Positions 20,118 to 29,092 of a stretch of 64,000 bases of DNA are shown here, piece by piece (position 1 is the first letter of the stretch; each line of letters begins with the position of its first letter). The stretch is from Enterococcus faecalis 13-SD-W-01 (lineage in GTDB: Bacteria > Bacillota > Bacilli > Lactobacillales > Enterococcaceae). The stretch lies in NCBI GenBank assembly GCA_000415185.1, contig KE351647.1:250528-314527 (forward strand). Direction: 5' to 3'. The position numbers and the translations under genes were made by a program. The notes under the pieces were generated by a model. It was not told the DNA's origin and did no database searches. It saw only the letters and a program-made list of their open reading frames with translations.

Positions 20118-20684
20118 TTAATCCACTCGAGAGTGCGTATTGTCTTTAGGGTCTTCATTTTCTTGATAACCGCTGTAGCGGACAGCTACTTTCACGTTAT
20201 CTCTGGTTCCTAATACGCTTTGTATATGTTCTTCGATGGTTTTCATCAACGTTCCTGTTTGTCCGATCAATGAAGATGTTCGTTTCAACTGGCCTTTGAT
20301 TTTGACATCGATTTTCCGCTTAGTCGCGTGAACATTTACTTTAGGCGAATCAATAAATTCCTCTTGATGCAGCTGCGAACGTACCAGCCCTTCAATCGCT
20401 TTTTTATCCAAAGTCAATGTACCGTCTTGACGTTTCAATACAAATGTTTCTTTTGCCTTTGGAGAAAAAAGAAGGAACAGCCAGAAAAGAATGATCAAGC
20501 AAATAAACCCTATAGCCACCCAGAATGCATATTGCTGTACATAATAATTGGTCAAAGTGAAAAACCGGAATCTTTCCAATGGAATCGGCATAAGATATGG
20601 GACATTTATCAGCGCCAATATAATGAGCACTGAGAGCAGCAGTAGACTGCCGATGACACTAATTACTTTTACTCCTCGATTCAT
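20118..20684 (-). CDS. amaP: Alkaline shock response membrane anchor protein AmaP
   Basis: 188 aa. Two N-terminal membrane helices (about 8-30 and 52-74) are followed by a cytoplasmic domain (TLDKKAIEGLVRSQL; NVHATKRKIDVKIKGQL) that is related to Asp23-type folds. AmaP anchors Asp23/Gls24 proteins to the membrane. It is followed by the DUF2273 gene and gls24 with very short spacers, and preceded by an SDR gene 27 bases upstream. Confidence 0.9.
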   Translation of the reverse strand: MNRGVKVISVIGSLLLLSVLIILALINVPYLMPIPLERFRFFTLTNYYVQQYAFWVAIGFICLIILFWLFLLFSPKAKETFVLKRQDGTLTLDKKAIEGLVRSQLHQEEFIDSPKVNVHATKRKIDVKIKGQLKRTSSLIGQTGTLMKTIEEHIQSVLGTRDNVKVAVRYSGYQENEDPKDNTHSRVD

Positions 20685-20711
20685 TTCACACCTCCTGCAA
20701 CTCTGTTTTTT

Positions 20712-21605
20712 CTATAAATTAATGGCTTCGCCGCCAGTAACTCCATAAATTTGTGCTGTTACATAACTTGCTTTGTTTGAAGCTAAGAAAACATATACAG
20801 GTGCTAATTCTCCTGGTTGACCAGCTCGTTCCAGCAAGCTTTGTTGGCCAAATTCAGGAATATCTTCTTGGGGCTGACCATGATCCAATTGAAGTGGTGT
20901 CCAAATTGGGCCAGGTGCTACACCATTGACACGAATCCCTTTTGGCGCAAGCTGTTTGGCTAAACCGATAGTGAAGTTTGCAATCGCAGCTTTCGTTGAT
21001 GCATAATCTAGTAAATGTTCACTTGGATTAAATGCTTGGACAGATGTCGTCGTGACGATAGCTCCGCCAGCTGGCAAATGAGGTTCTGCTTCTTTTACTA
21101 AGGCAAACATTGCAATGATATTAACAGTAAAAGTATCTTTTACTTGTTGGATCGGTAATTCAGCGATAGATTGCTGAGAAATTTGTTGTCCAGCATTTAG
21201 GACCATCGTATCTAATCCACCTAAACCGTCGACAGCTTTTTGGATGATTTCTTTTGGTGCTGAGTCATCTCTCAAATCATATGGAAGCAAGATAACTTTT
21301 CTCCCTGCTTTTTCGATATAAGAAGCCACTTCTTTTGCATCTTCTTCTTCACCAGGGAAAAATTGTAACGCAATATCTGCACCTTCTCTTGCATAAGCGA
21401 TTGCAGCAGCACGTCCAATCCCAGAATCGCCTCCAGTAATCAAGACGCGACGGTTTTCTAATTGACCGCTTCCCTCATACGTTTCTTCACCGCAATCCGG
21501 TTCGGGTGTCATTTTCTTTTGAAGCGCCGGAGTATCCTGATCTTGTTTCTCGAATTCTTCCGTGTGATACAATTTTCTTGGATCAATCAAATTTGGTTCT
21601 GCCAT
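20712..21605 (-). CDS. SDR family oxidoreductase (YghA/YhdF-like)
   Basis: 297 aa short-chain dehydrogenase with the long N-terminal extension of the YghA/general stress group (about 45 residues before the Rossmann fold). Motifs: cofactor loop TGGDSGIGRAAAIAYAREGA (TGxxxGIG), NAG in LNAGQQIS, catalytic Ser in TTTSVQAF, and YxxxK in DYASTKAAIANF. NADP(H) use is likely for the group, but the substrate is unknown. It heads the amaP-gls24 cluster, which supports a stress role. GGAGGAG precedes the ATG. Confidence 0.9.
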   Translation of the reverse strand: MAEPNLIDPRKLYHTEEFEKQDQDTPALQKKMTPEPDCGEETYEGSGQLENRRVLITGGDSGIGRAAAIAYAREGADIALQFFPGEEEDAKEVASYIEKAGRKVILLPYDLRDDSAPKEIIQKAVDGLGGLDTMVLNAGQQISQQSIAELPIQQVKDTFTVNIIAMFALVKEAEPHLPAGGAIVTTTSVQAFNPSEHLLDYASTKAAIANFTIGLAKQLAPKGIRVNGVAPGPIWTPLQLDHGQPQEDIPEFGQQSLLERAGQPGELAPVYVFLASNKASYVTAQIYGVTGGEAINL

Positions 21606-21633
21606 TGTTTCTCCTCCTTATAATTTGAACATT

Positions 21634-22581
21634 TTATTTACTATAGTCTTTTCTTGATAAGTGCCAACCGACCAGAGCTGTTAGAATAACTGCGCCGATT
21701 ATTACTAAAAAGAAACCTAATGTTGAATTTTCACCTGGCATCCCGCCAGTATTCATTCCCCAAAGACCTGCAATCAACGCTGGAATAGAAATGATCAACG
21801 CTGCGGAATCCAAATATTTCATTAAGTGGTTTAGATTGTTATCCATCATTCCGTTGAACAAATCTCCGATGCTTTCCAGCAGGTCACGATAAATCACAAT
21901 CATTTTTTGTGCTTGCCGCTGACGTAAATGTACATCATAAAGCAAATTTCCTTCTCCTAGCCGTGTGGTAAAATTTTCATCTCCCCACAATTCTTCCATC
22001 GTGCTTTTTTGATCCCTTAGCGTGTGGTCAATGTACACAATATTTCTTTCCAAGGTTGCTTGCCTAAACAATTCCTCGTTTTCGGTCGTTTTTCTCGCCG
22101 CACCGTCCAGCTGATCAATCTGTTTTTTCATCGTCTTCAATTCATCAACGAAATGGTTGTAGATGGTCAGAATGGAATACATCAGGATTTTTTCGAAAGA
22201 AATAAGACGAACACCATATTCTTCACGTAGATTTTCAATAAAATTGGCTTTACTGTGCTTGCTGTCTCTGCATGTGATCATCAGACCTTCTGAAATGATG
22301 TGCACGACTGGTTTCAAACGATCTTCTATTTGCCCCTCTGTTTTTTCTAAGTCAATCAAAGCAATTAACAAAGGGTCTTTGAGTGTTGTTTCTGTCAGAG
22401 ATTCGATCCTGGAAACTTCTTCTGGATAGGTACTGCCTGTAAATGTATCATCAGGCAAATGAAACTTCTGAATCAGTTCGCCCACTGCTTCATCATCAGA
22501 GCCGTCTGCAATGAGCCAATTGTAATTACTCTCATCTGTTTCCACTACTCCTTTTTCATCCACAAAGTAATAAGAAAACAT
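21634..22581 (-). CDS. CorA family divalent cation transporter
   Basis: 315 aa from the ATG at 22581, which follows GGAAGGGG; an upstream ATG at 22614 is judged less likely. The long soluble N-terminal part is rich in acidic and coiled segments. The C-terminus has two membrane helices with the pore motif GMN in LIAGLWGMNTGGMPGE. It is expected to move Mg2+ (or Co2+/Ni2+) as a pentamer. It lies 28 bases upstream of the SDR gene and may be co-transcribed. Confidence 0.92.
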   Translation of the reverse strand: MFSYYFVDEKGVVETDESNYNWLIADGSDDEAVGELIQKFHLPDDTFTGSTYPEEVSRIESLTETTLKDPLLIALIDLEKTEGQIEDRLKPVVHIISEGLMITCRDSKHSKANFIENLREEYGVRLISFEKILMYSILTIYNHFVDELKTMKKQIDQLDGAARKTTENEELFRQATLERNIVYIDHTLRDQKSTMEELWGDENFTTRLGEGNLLYDVHLRQRQAQKMIVIYRDLLESIGDLFNGMMDNNLNHLMKYLDSAALIISIPALIAGLWGMNTGGMPGENSTLGFFLVIIGAVILTALVGWHLSRKDYSK

Positions 22582-22969
22582 CTGAATTCCCCTTCCTGAC
22601 TTAAAAAACTGCAACTATTAGCGATAAACAGAAATGAAACGATAAAAATAAACAGTTATCTAATAGAAAAAAACATTTTGAACCTCTCATTCAAATCGAA
22701 TGACCTTTGATAAAAATAGATTCAAAAATAATGGTAGGAACCGCTTTTTATTTTAATCATCTTCTAACCTACTCTACATCAATAATATTCCTTTTGTTAT
22801 TTTCACGCAAAAAATATGTTCGTAAATTTAGTTATTTTTTGGTAAAAAACCTTTATATCATAAGAAAAACACTGAAAAACAAGCGTTTGTCTTTATTTTT
22901 CATTTTCTCTTCAAATTTTCCAATTTAGAAACAGTTCTCTTTTCTTTTTTAATCTAAAAGACAAAAAAG
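22582..22969. other. AT-rich intergenic region, no gene supported
   Basis: Nearly 390 bases between the CorA gene and the ABC operon terminator. One open frame on the plus strand (22707-22928) has no ribosome binding site and an unlikely composition (Phe, Lys, Ile, Leu only in runs). No promoter pair or strong hairpin stands out apart from the terminator at 22970-22998. Confidence 0.5.
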
Positions 22970-22998
22970 CCGTTTCTTTGGAAAATCCAAAGAAACGG
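22960..22998 (-). terminator. Terminator of the ABC exporter operon
   Basis: A perfect 12-bp stem (CCGTTTCTTTGG / CCAAAGAAACGG), 5-nt loop, then CTTTTTTGTC on the minus strand. It ends the four-gene ABC operon 17 bases after the ATPase stop. Confidence 0.9.
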
Positions 22999-23014
22999 TC
23001 GAATTTTTTAACGT

Positions 23015-23656
23015 TCAGAAATCTACACATTCTAAATGCAGATTTTTGATTCTGTATACTTTATCACACAATGTACGGATGTCTTCTTTATTATGACTAG
23101 CAATTAATATCGTTGCCCCATCATCTGCTAAGTTTTTGAATAATCTCCGCATCTTTTCAACACTCTCTTCATCTAATGCATTCATTGGTTCATCAAGCAG
23201 GATCAATTTTTGATTTTCCATGATTGCTTGAGCAATACCAAGCTTTTTTTTCATTCCTAATGAATAATTTTTTACTTTTTTGTCTTTTTGTTTTATTAAT
23301 CCTACTTGATCTAACGTATGCACTATATCTTTATCTGATATTTCATTTTTGATTGTAGATAAAAGTTTCAAGTTTTCAAATCCAGTGATGTCTTCCAAGA
23401 AAGACGGTTCTTCGATAAGCACACCTAATTTATCTGGGAATCTTTTATTTTTAATGATATCAACTTCATTTACCTTAATCGTTCCGCTATTTGGAAGAAT
23501 AAAACCTGCTACGAGTTTAAATAAAACACTTTTTCCAGAACCGTTTTCTCCTATAATGCCGATAATCTCATTTTTTGAACATTTAAAAGACATTTCTTCA
23601 AAAATCTCAGTATTTTTGAATTTCATATTTATTTTATTCATTTCTATCACGTTCAA
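23015..23656 (-). CDS. ABC transporter ATP-binding protein
   Basis: 213 aa from a TTG start eight bases after GGAG; ATG at 23641 is the alternative. Walker A is GENGSGKS, the signature is YSLGMKKKLGIAQAI and Walker B is LILLDEPMNALDEESV, with SHNKEDI as the H-loop. The open frame runs further upstream to 23860, but that part overlaps the preceding permease gene in another phase. As the last gene of a four-gene operon it presumably energises the three membrane proteins, as in ABC-2 type peptide or lantibiotic exporters. Confidence 0.9.
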   Translation of the reverse strand: MNVIEMNKINMKFKNTEIFEEMSFKCSKNEIIGIIGENGSGKSVLFKLVAGFILPNSGTIKVNEVDIIKNKRFPDKLGVLIEEPSFLEDITGFENLKLLSTIKNEISDKDIVHTLDQVGLIKQKDKKVKNYSLGMKKKLGIAQAIMENQKLILLDEPMNALDEESVEKMRRLFKNLADDGATILIASHNKEDIRTLCDKVYRIKNLHLECVDF

Positions 23657-23661
23657 AGGAT

Positions 23662-24435
23662 TCACTCCATTCCGTATGTATTTAAATATCTCACTATAAA
23701 GCTGCCGATAAATAAGTTTTGGATGATTTGCCAGAATATATTTATTCCTAACGAGTTTCTGCCCGCCAGCTCTAAATTCATTCTTGATGCAGACAGAATC
23801 GTTGTCGTTACTATAGGAAAAGCGCCTTCCCCCATAAGAGGATATGAAAATATATAGCATAACAAAAAAAATGTCAGACTTGAGAAGGCAATCGTTTCTT
23901 TTTTTACAATGTATTTTAGTAGTAAATAGAAGTTGAGAAGAGAGAGACTTGAGAAGATATTAAATAAAACATACATCATGGTTTCCATTGAAAAAAATAA
24001 TTGATAACTTATATTTACTTCATGAGTAACCAGCGAAAGGGTAAATAAATAAATCATTAACGTAATCAACGCGATTCCCCAATACACTATACTTAAAAAA
24101 AGTGCATAAGACATAACCGTAAAGTACCAAGTATTCCTTTTTTTCATTCTGCTAAAAAGCAAATAACGATAGGCGTCCTCTCTAAAATTCGTTGACACAG
24201 AGAAAGAGTAAATAAATACTAAATTTAATACTAAAAACCGTATAATCGTTAGCACTGAAAAATCTTTGTAAGGTACGCCGCCCACGATTGAATGATAAAT
24301 CGGCTCTATAGTATGACCGACATCAATAAGCGTCGATACATAAACGACAACAAACATTCCTATGACTAATAACAGCGTCTTGGTATTTTTCAACTGATAA
24401 AAAAAGAGCTTTTTCGTTTTCTTATTATTGTGCAT
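23662..24435 (-). CDS. ABC-2 type membrane protein (third of three)
   Basis: 257 aa with about six hydrophobic helices (for example LLLVIGMFVVVYVSTLIDVG and VMSYALFLSIVYWGIALITL). No close family is recognised. The position directly before the ATPase and the size match the permease subunits of ABC-2 exporters. AT-rich, as are its neighbours. Confidence 0.7.
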   Translation of the reverse strand: MHNNKKTKKLFFYQLKNTKTLLLVIGMFVVVYVSTLIDVGHTIEPIYHSIVGGVPYKDFSVLTIIRFLVLNLVFIYSFSVSTNFREDAYRYLLFSRMKKRNTWYFTVMSYALFLSIVYWGIALITLMIYLFTLSLVTHEVNISYQLFFSMETMMYVLFNIFSSLSLLNFYLLLKYIVKKETIAFSSLTFFLLCYIFSYPLMGEGAFPIVTTTILSASRMNLELAGRNSLGINIFWQIIQNLFIGSFIVRYLNTYGME

Positions 24436-24438
24436 GCT

Positions 24439-25239
24439 TTACTCTCCTAAATTAGTACGTTGATACAACATATAAAGTAAGACATAGCTCATCACTAAAA
24501 GGAACAGCCAATAGAATAAACTAATACTTATCGATATAAATTGGCTCGTTTCATTAAACCTTTCCAAATAAATCAGAGAATGATTGATTGGCATCATTTT
24601 ATTTAAAAGTGATGCAGTCGGTATTTTATAAAAATATACTTGGCTGGCTATTAAAAGAAACAAAAGAATGAAACTGATTCCCTTCTTTTTTGACCATACA
24701 AAAAGAAAATTGAACACATTTCCTACCATCAATAAATACAAAAAGAAAAAGAGGATAGAAAGTCCCACTTGAGAAATTAAAGAAACTTCTTTGTTAGGGA
24801 TCGCTTTTAAGGTGTTTTCAAAAAAAGAAGTGATTTCTTGACTCCATTCAGATTGGAAATCCAAACGAAAGATGCCCATAAGCAAGCCGATCAATAGTAT
24901 AGCAGCCATGTATGCTAATGTAGTTTCGAAAACCACTCTTGCATCAGAAAGAAATAAAATGCGCCTGCTTTTCAACCTAGAAATGCAGTTATAGTTATTT
25001 AAGGAAAAAGAAAACTGATAATTTATAATGATTAAATAAAAGATAGGAAATCCCAAAACTGCCGTATATAAATTTTGAAAATTGTAGAGAAACCATAGAA
25101 AAAAATTACCGCTAAATGGTTCTGCCCAAAATTGATAATAAGACAGACTGATAAGCACGAACAAAAAGAAGAAAAGAACACCGACATTAGAATAAATCCT
25201 TTTAAACCTGATACGATCAACTTCTTTAAGCATAAGCAT
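24439..25239 (-). CDS. ABC-2 type membrane protein (second of three)
   Basis: 266 aa with about six membrane helices (GVLFFFLFVLISLSYYQFWA; VVFETTLAYMAAILLIGLLM). It is not individually recognised. It is separated from the genes on both sides by fewer than five bases, so expression is coupled with the other permeases and the ATPase. Confidence 0.7.
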   Translation of the reverse strand: MLMLKEVDRIRFKRIYSNVGVLFFFLFVLISLSYYQFWAEPFSGNFFLWFLYNFQNLYTAVLGFPIFYLIIINYQFSFSLNNYNCISRLKSRRILFLSDARVVFETTLAYMAAILLIGLLMGIFRLDFQSEWSQEITSFFENTLKAIPNKEVSLISQVGLSILFFFLYLLMVGNVFNFLFVWSKKKGISFILLFLLIASQVYFYKIPTASLLNKMMPINHSLIYLERFNETSQFISISISLFYWLFLLVMSYVLLYMLYQRTNLGE

Positions 25240-25995
25240 TTAAGTCCTTTTTGTGATTTTTTGATAACCCATTAGGAATGTTGCACTAGCTAGTACAAAT
25301 AATTGCACAGTTATTAGAAAGACAGTGGTTGATGTATTTGAAGTGATATCAAAAGTTGTGACTGGTTCGTATCTATCAAGTCCTAAAAACGGAAAAACAA
25401 AAGAAGGAACAAAGTAAACAAGGAGCGGGAAAAAGACACAAATATATTTATTTTTGAAAAAGAATGAGGATACTAAGCCAACATTAGCGTAAATAAAGCC
25501 AAAAATACTACTATTAAAAATAAGAATCATTGCATACAGCAGCTGATTTTTTTCGTATACTTCTGAAAAAGCTCCTCCTATAGTCCCCACATATGCACCA
25601 GAAAAATCTGGATAGATCATTAAATTTACAGCCAATAACAAACTTAGCGGAATGAACAATGCGAGAAACCCAGAAAAGCCAACGCTTACAAATTTATTCA
25701 TGAAATATTTTTTCTTTGTTTGCCGAGTAAAAATTGCCGTAGTCATATTATTTTGGGAATCGTTGATATAAGCATCTGCCATGGGTAAAGCAGCCAGTAA
25801 TGGTGCTAGTAGAGGCAATATAGAGGACGTACTTAAACTAAAACCAGAGAAAAAGATTGTCAATCCCTGCTCCATCTCTATCATGAGTCTATTGCCTGTA
25901 ATGCCTATCACCATACATAAAATCGATAATACGAACGAAAAAACGAACAATTTAGACTTCAGCATCAATTTTAATTCATAAGATATGTATTTCAT
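25240..25995 (-). CDS. ABC-2 type membrane protein (first of three)
   Basis: 251 aa. It starts MKYISYELKLMLKSKLFVFS, a common opening of ABC-2 permeases, and has about six membrane helices. GGAGG precedes the ATG. First gene of the exporter operon. The three different membrane proteins plus one ATPase recall bacteriocin self-immunity or export systems, but no precursor peptide or modification gene is nearby. Confidence 0.72.
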   Translation of the reverse strand: MKYISYELKLMLKSKLFVFSFVLSILCMVIGITGNRLMIEMEQGLTIFFSGFSLSTSSILPLLAPLLAALPMADAYINDSQNNMTTAIFTRQTKKKYFMNKFVSVGFSGFLALFIPLSLLLAVNLMIYPDFSGAYVGTIGGAFSEVYEKNQLLYAMILIFNSSIFGFIYANVGLVSSFFFKNKYICVFFPLLVYFVPSFVFPFLGLDRYEPVTTFDITSNTSTTVFLITVQLFVLASATFLMGYQKITKRT

Positions 25996-26184
25996 TTAAA
26001 TGGACCTCCGTTATTATGTCATTAGTATATAGCACTTTCACCACTCCATTGTATTTGTCTAATAAAAGGTTGTTTTGGCCTCATAATCGTTTAAATATAC
26101 ACCAACACTTGTTATTTATTCATCATTTTAAACCGGCATTGCCCTTCTCATTCTTCTGAAAAAAACGAACAATCATCTTTTAAG

Positions 26185-26230
26185 AAAAGAAGGACAAAAT
26201 CCGCTTCACAGACCTTGTCCCTCTTCTTAC
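26185..26230 (-). terminator. Terminator after the alcohol dehydrogenase gene
   Basis: Arms AAGAGGGACAA and TTGTCCTTCTT enclose a 17-nt centre, followed by TTCTTTTCTT on the minus strand, directly after the stop at 26237. Confidence 0.75.
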
Positions 26231-26236
26231 TTGATT

Positions 26237-27415
26237 TTACATCTCTGTCATACTTGCTTGATAGATTGCTTCGACATCTTCTGCATGTAATGGAACAAAG
26301 GCAGTTTCAGAAATCGAGCTATGGGCAACAGCTTGTTTCGCCATTTCTTTGAAGTCTTTATCCATGTCGATTCCAACTTCTGGTAATGTCATTGGTATGC
26401 CGCAAGAAACAAAATAATCATACAATTTTCTGATTCCTTCACGTGCTGCTTTTTCTGGATTTTCTTCTTGGACACCCCAGACTTCTTTGGCAAAACGTGC
26501 GAATTTAGGTGTTGTTTCTTCATTTAAAATATGCATCATCCAACGTGGAGTTAGAATAGCTAGACCTACACCATGCGTGATGTCGTAAAAGGCACTTAAT
26601 TCATGTTCCATCGCATGACAAGACCATGAACCTTTTTTCCCGCTGCCTGTCAATCCATTCAAAGCTAGCGTACTTGCCCACATTAAATTAGCACGTGCAT
26701 CATAGTCTTCTGGATTTTCTAAAGCGATTGGTACATTCTTGATAACTGCCTTCATCAACCCCTCCGCTACACCGTCTTGGACATCCGTACCCGGAGTAGA
26801 ATCAAAATAATTCTCCATTAAGTGGCTGAAAATATCCGCAGATCCAGCAGCTGTTTGATATTTGGAAACAGTAAATGTCGTCGTTGGATCAAGGAAAGAA
26901 GCTTTTGGCAGCATTTCCCATCCGCCAACTCCTAATTTTTGATTTGTTTCTGGATTTGAGATAACTGCTCCGCGATTCATTTCGCTTCCTGTCGCAGCTA
27001 GCGTCAACACAGTAACGATTGGTAAAACTTTTCCAACACTTGCTTTCTTGATAACAAGATCCCAAGCGTCGCCTTCGTAAAATACACCTGCTCCGATGAC
27101 TTTGGCACAATCAATCGTTGAACCGCCGCCAACAGGTAGGATGACATCTATGTTATGTTCTCGGCAAAGTTCCACACCTTTACGGACTGTTTCAATCCGA
27201 GGATTAGGCTCTACGCCGCTTAGTTCAAAAACGTTGAATCCATGTGCGTGCATTAAATCATTGATTTTATCATACAGACCATTTTTCTTGATGCTGCCTC
27301 CGCCATAAACAAATAGGACATTGGTGCCAAATTGTTTCAATACTTCTGGAAGTTCATCTAAGCGATCTTTTCCAAATCGGATATCTGTTGAGACTTCAAA
27401 ACGAAAATTTTCCAT
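26237..27415 (-). CDS. Iron-containing alcohol dehydrogenase (butanol dehydrogenase-like)
   Basis: 392 aa of the group III metal-dependent dehydrogenase family. The NAD(P)-binding loop is VLPVGGGSTIDCAKVIGAG. The metal ligands are visible in SADIFSHLMENY (Asp and His) and in CHAMEHELSAFYDITHGVGLA (two His). The full length and motif order agree with the YugJ/BdhA-type subgroup, which reduces aldehydes such as butyraldehyde; the true substrate is not known. It is monocistronic, with its own terminator. Confidence 0.9.
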   Translation of the reverse strand: MENFRFEVSTDIRFGKDRLDELPEVLKQFGTNVLFVYGGGSIKKNGLYDKINDLMHAHGFNVFELSGVEPNPRIETVRKGVELCREHNIDVILPVGGGSTIDCAKVIGAGVFYEGDAWDLVIKKASVGKVLPIVTVLTLAATGSEMNRGAVISNPETNQKLGVGGWEMLPKASFLDPTTTFTVSKYQTAAGSADIFSHLMENYFDSTPGTDVQDGVAEGLMKAVIKNVPIALENPEDYDARANLMWASTLALNGLTGSGKKGSWSCHAMEHELSAFYDITHGVGLAILTPRWMMHILNEETTPKFARFAKEVWGVQEENPEKAAREGIRKLYDYFVSCGIPMTLPEVGIDMDKDFKEMAKQAVAHSSISETAFVPLHAEDVEAIYQASMTEM

Positions 27416-27455
27416 GTTACACGCTCCTTTTTTTATTGATCATGATTATCATAAA

Positions 27456-27503
27456 CAAAAAATGCGGATAGAACAATAGATTTGATACTATTGGTCTACC
27501 CGC
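27456..27503 (-). terminator. Terminator after deoD
   Basis: Long arms GCGGGTAGACCAATAG and CTATTGTTCTATCCGC with an 8-nt loop, then ATTTTTTG on the minus strand. It ends the deoB-punA-deoD unit. Confidence 0.9.
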
Positions 27504-27540
27504 AGGCTATCGAAAATTTTTAATTATTGAAAAAAGTGGT

Positions 27541-28245
27541 TTATTGGATGATCGTCTCTAATCCAGCCTCGATCATTTCATTGAATGTTGTTTGACGTTC
27601 GCTGGCTGTTGTTTCTTCACCAGTGATCAAATGGTCGCTGACAGTACAGATTGCTAGTGTTTGGACATTGAATTTTGCACCTAGATAATAAAGAGCTGCT
27701 GCTTCCATTTCGACGCCCATCACCCCTAGTTCTGCCAGTTTCATTGTCTCTGTCAAATCATCTTTGTAAAAACTATCTTCAGACAAAACATTACCGACAT
27801 GGACTGTAAATCCTTTTTTCACGGCAACTTCATAAGCGTTCTTCATCAATTGGAAATCAGCGATCGGCGCAAAATGAAATTGTTGAAAATTCTTTTGGAT
27901 CATAGAAGAACTTGTTACTGCTCCTTGTGCAATCACTAAATCGCGGACATGGATATCTTTGGATAATGCGCCGCATGTGCCTACACGCACCAATTTTTTC
28001 ACATCATAAGAATTGATTAGTTCGTGGGCATAAATCGCTGCTGACGGCATTCCCATACCCGTTCCTTGGACAGAGATACGTTCTCCTTGATAATACCCCG
28101 TATAACCTAACATTCCGCGAACATTATTATAACAAACAGGATTTTCTAAAAAAGTTTCTGCAATATATTTTGCACGCAGCGGATCTCCTGGCAGCAAAAT
28201 CTTTTCTGCGATCTCACCTTGCTTTGCTTCGATATGGACACTCAT
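27541..28245 (-). CDS. deoD: Purine nucleoside phosphorylase, DeoD type
   Basis: 234 aa. It starts [20 protein letters not shown], with [10 protein letters not shown] for phosphate, [12 protein letters not shown] and the purine-site segment [13 protein letters not shown]. It cleaves purine (deoxy)nucleosides to base and (deoxy)ribose-1-phosphate as a hexamer. Last gene after punA and deoB, spaced by 16 bases. Confidence 0.96.
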   Translation of the reverse strand: MSVHIEAKQGEIAEKILLPGDPLRAKYIAETFLENPVCYNNVRGMLGYTGYYQGERISVQGTGMGMPSAAIYAHELINSYDVKKLVRVGTCGALSKDIHVRDLVIAQGAVTSSSMIQKNFQQFHFAPIADFQLMKNAYEVAVKKGFTVHVGNVLSEDSFYKDDLTETMKLAELGVMGVEMEAAALYYLGAKFNVQTLAICTVSDHLITGEETTASERQTTFNEMIEAGLETIIQ

Positions 28246-28261
28246 GGCTTACCTCCGTTAA

Positions 28262-29080
28262 TTAAAGTATAGTCAGTGTTTCTTTTACCAATGTTTTGAA
28301 TGATGCTTTCACACGTTCTGTTGTTTCTACTACTTCTTCATGATTCAAGCTTGATTGCATGCCTGCTGCTAGATTTGTGATACAAGAAATACCTAATACC
28401 TTCAATCCGCTATGGGCAGCAACGATTACTTCAGGAACAGTAGACATACCGATTGCGTCCGCACCCATTGTTCGTGACATTCTGATTTCTGCTGGTGTTT
28501 CATAAGTCGGACCTGAGAAGCCCATATAGACGCCTTCTTTGATAGCCAAACCTTGTTTTTCAGCGGCTGCAGCTGCTTTTTCACGATATTCTGGTGTATA
28601 GGCATTGCTCATGTCAGGGAATCGAGGACCCATCTCGTCGAAATTTGGGCCAATCAGCGGGTTATCACCAGTAAAATTGATATGGTCAGTAATCAGCATC
28701 AAATCGCCTGGAACAAATGATTCATTTACGCCGCCGCAAGCATTCGTTACAATCAATGAATGGGCTTCAAGTGCAGCCATTACTCTTACTGGATAAGTAA
28801 CTGTCTGCATAGAATGGCCTTCGTAATAATGGAAGCGACCTTGCATCGCTAAAACTTTTTTGCCAGACAAAGTACCATAAACCAACTGCCCAGCATGACC
28901 TACTACTGTAGAAACTGGGAAATGTGGAATATCGTTGTAATGGATAGTAACAGCATTTTCGATTTCTTCTGCTAGTTCACCTAATCCTGAGCCTAGAATC
29001 AATCCAAATTCAACTTCTCCTACTCCTTGTTCAAGGATAAATCGAGTTGTTTCTTGCAACATTTCATTCAACTTAGTCAT
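28262..29080 (-). CDS. punA: Purine nucleoside phosphorylase I (inosine/guanosine type)
   Basis: 272 aa of the trimeric PNP family: GLILGSGLGELAEEI, FPVSTVVGHAGQLVYG, RFHYYEGHSMQTVTYPVR and VTNACGGVNESF are all present. It complements the DeoD type, which has a wider substrate range, and the two adjacent genes together cover purine nucleoside salvage. It lies between deoB and deoD with spacers under 20 bases. Often annotated pnp, punA or deoD2. Confidence 0.94.
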   Translation of the reverse strand: MTKLNEMLQETTRFILEQGVGEVEFGLILGSGLGELAEEIENAVTIHYNDIPHFPVSTVVGHAGQLVYGTLSGKKVLAMQGRFHYYEGHSMQTVTYPVRVMAALEAHSLIVTNACGGVNESFVPGDLMLITDHINFTGDNPLIGPNFDEMGPRFPDMSNAYTPEYREKAAAAAEKQGLAIKEGVYMGFSGPTYETPAEIRMSRTMGADAIGMSTVPEVIVAAHSGLKVLGISCITNLAAGMQSSLNHEEVVETTERVKASFKTLVKETLTIL

Positions 29081-29092
29081 CCGTCTTATCTC

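Noticed and set aside
22707..22928. Plus-strand open frame of 73 codons in the AT-rich gap after the CorA gene
   Set aside because: No ribosome binding site or promoter, and the composition is that of random AT-rich DNA.
23657..23860. N-terminal extension of the ABC ATPase frame
   Set aside because: It overlaps the preceding permease gene out of frame and has no ATPase-like sequence; TTG 23656 or ATG 23641 is the likely start.
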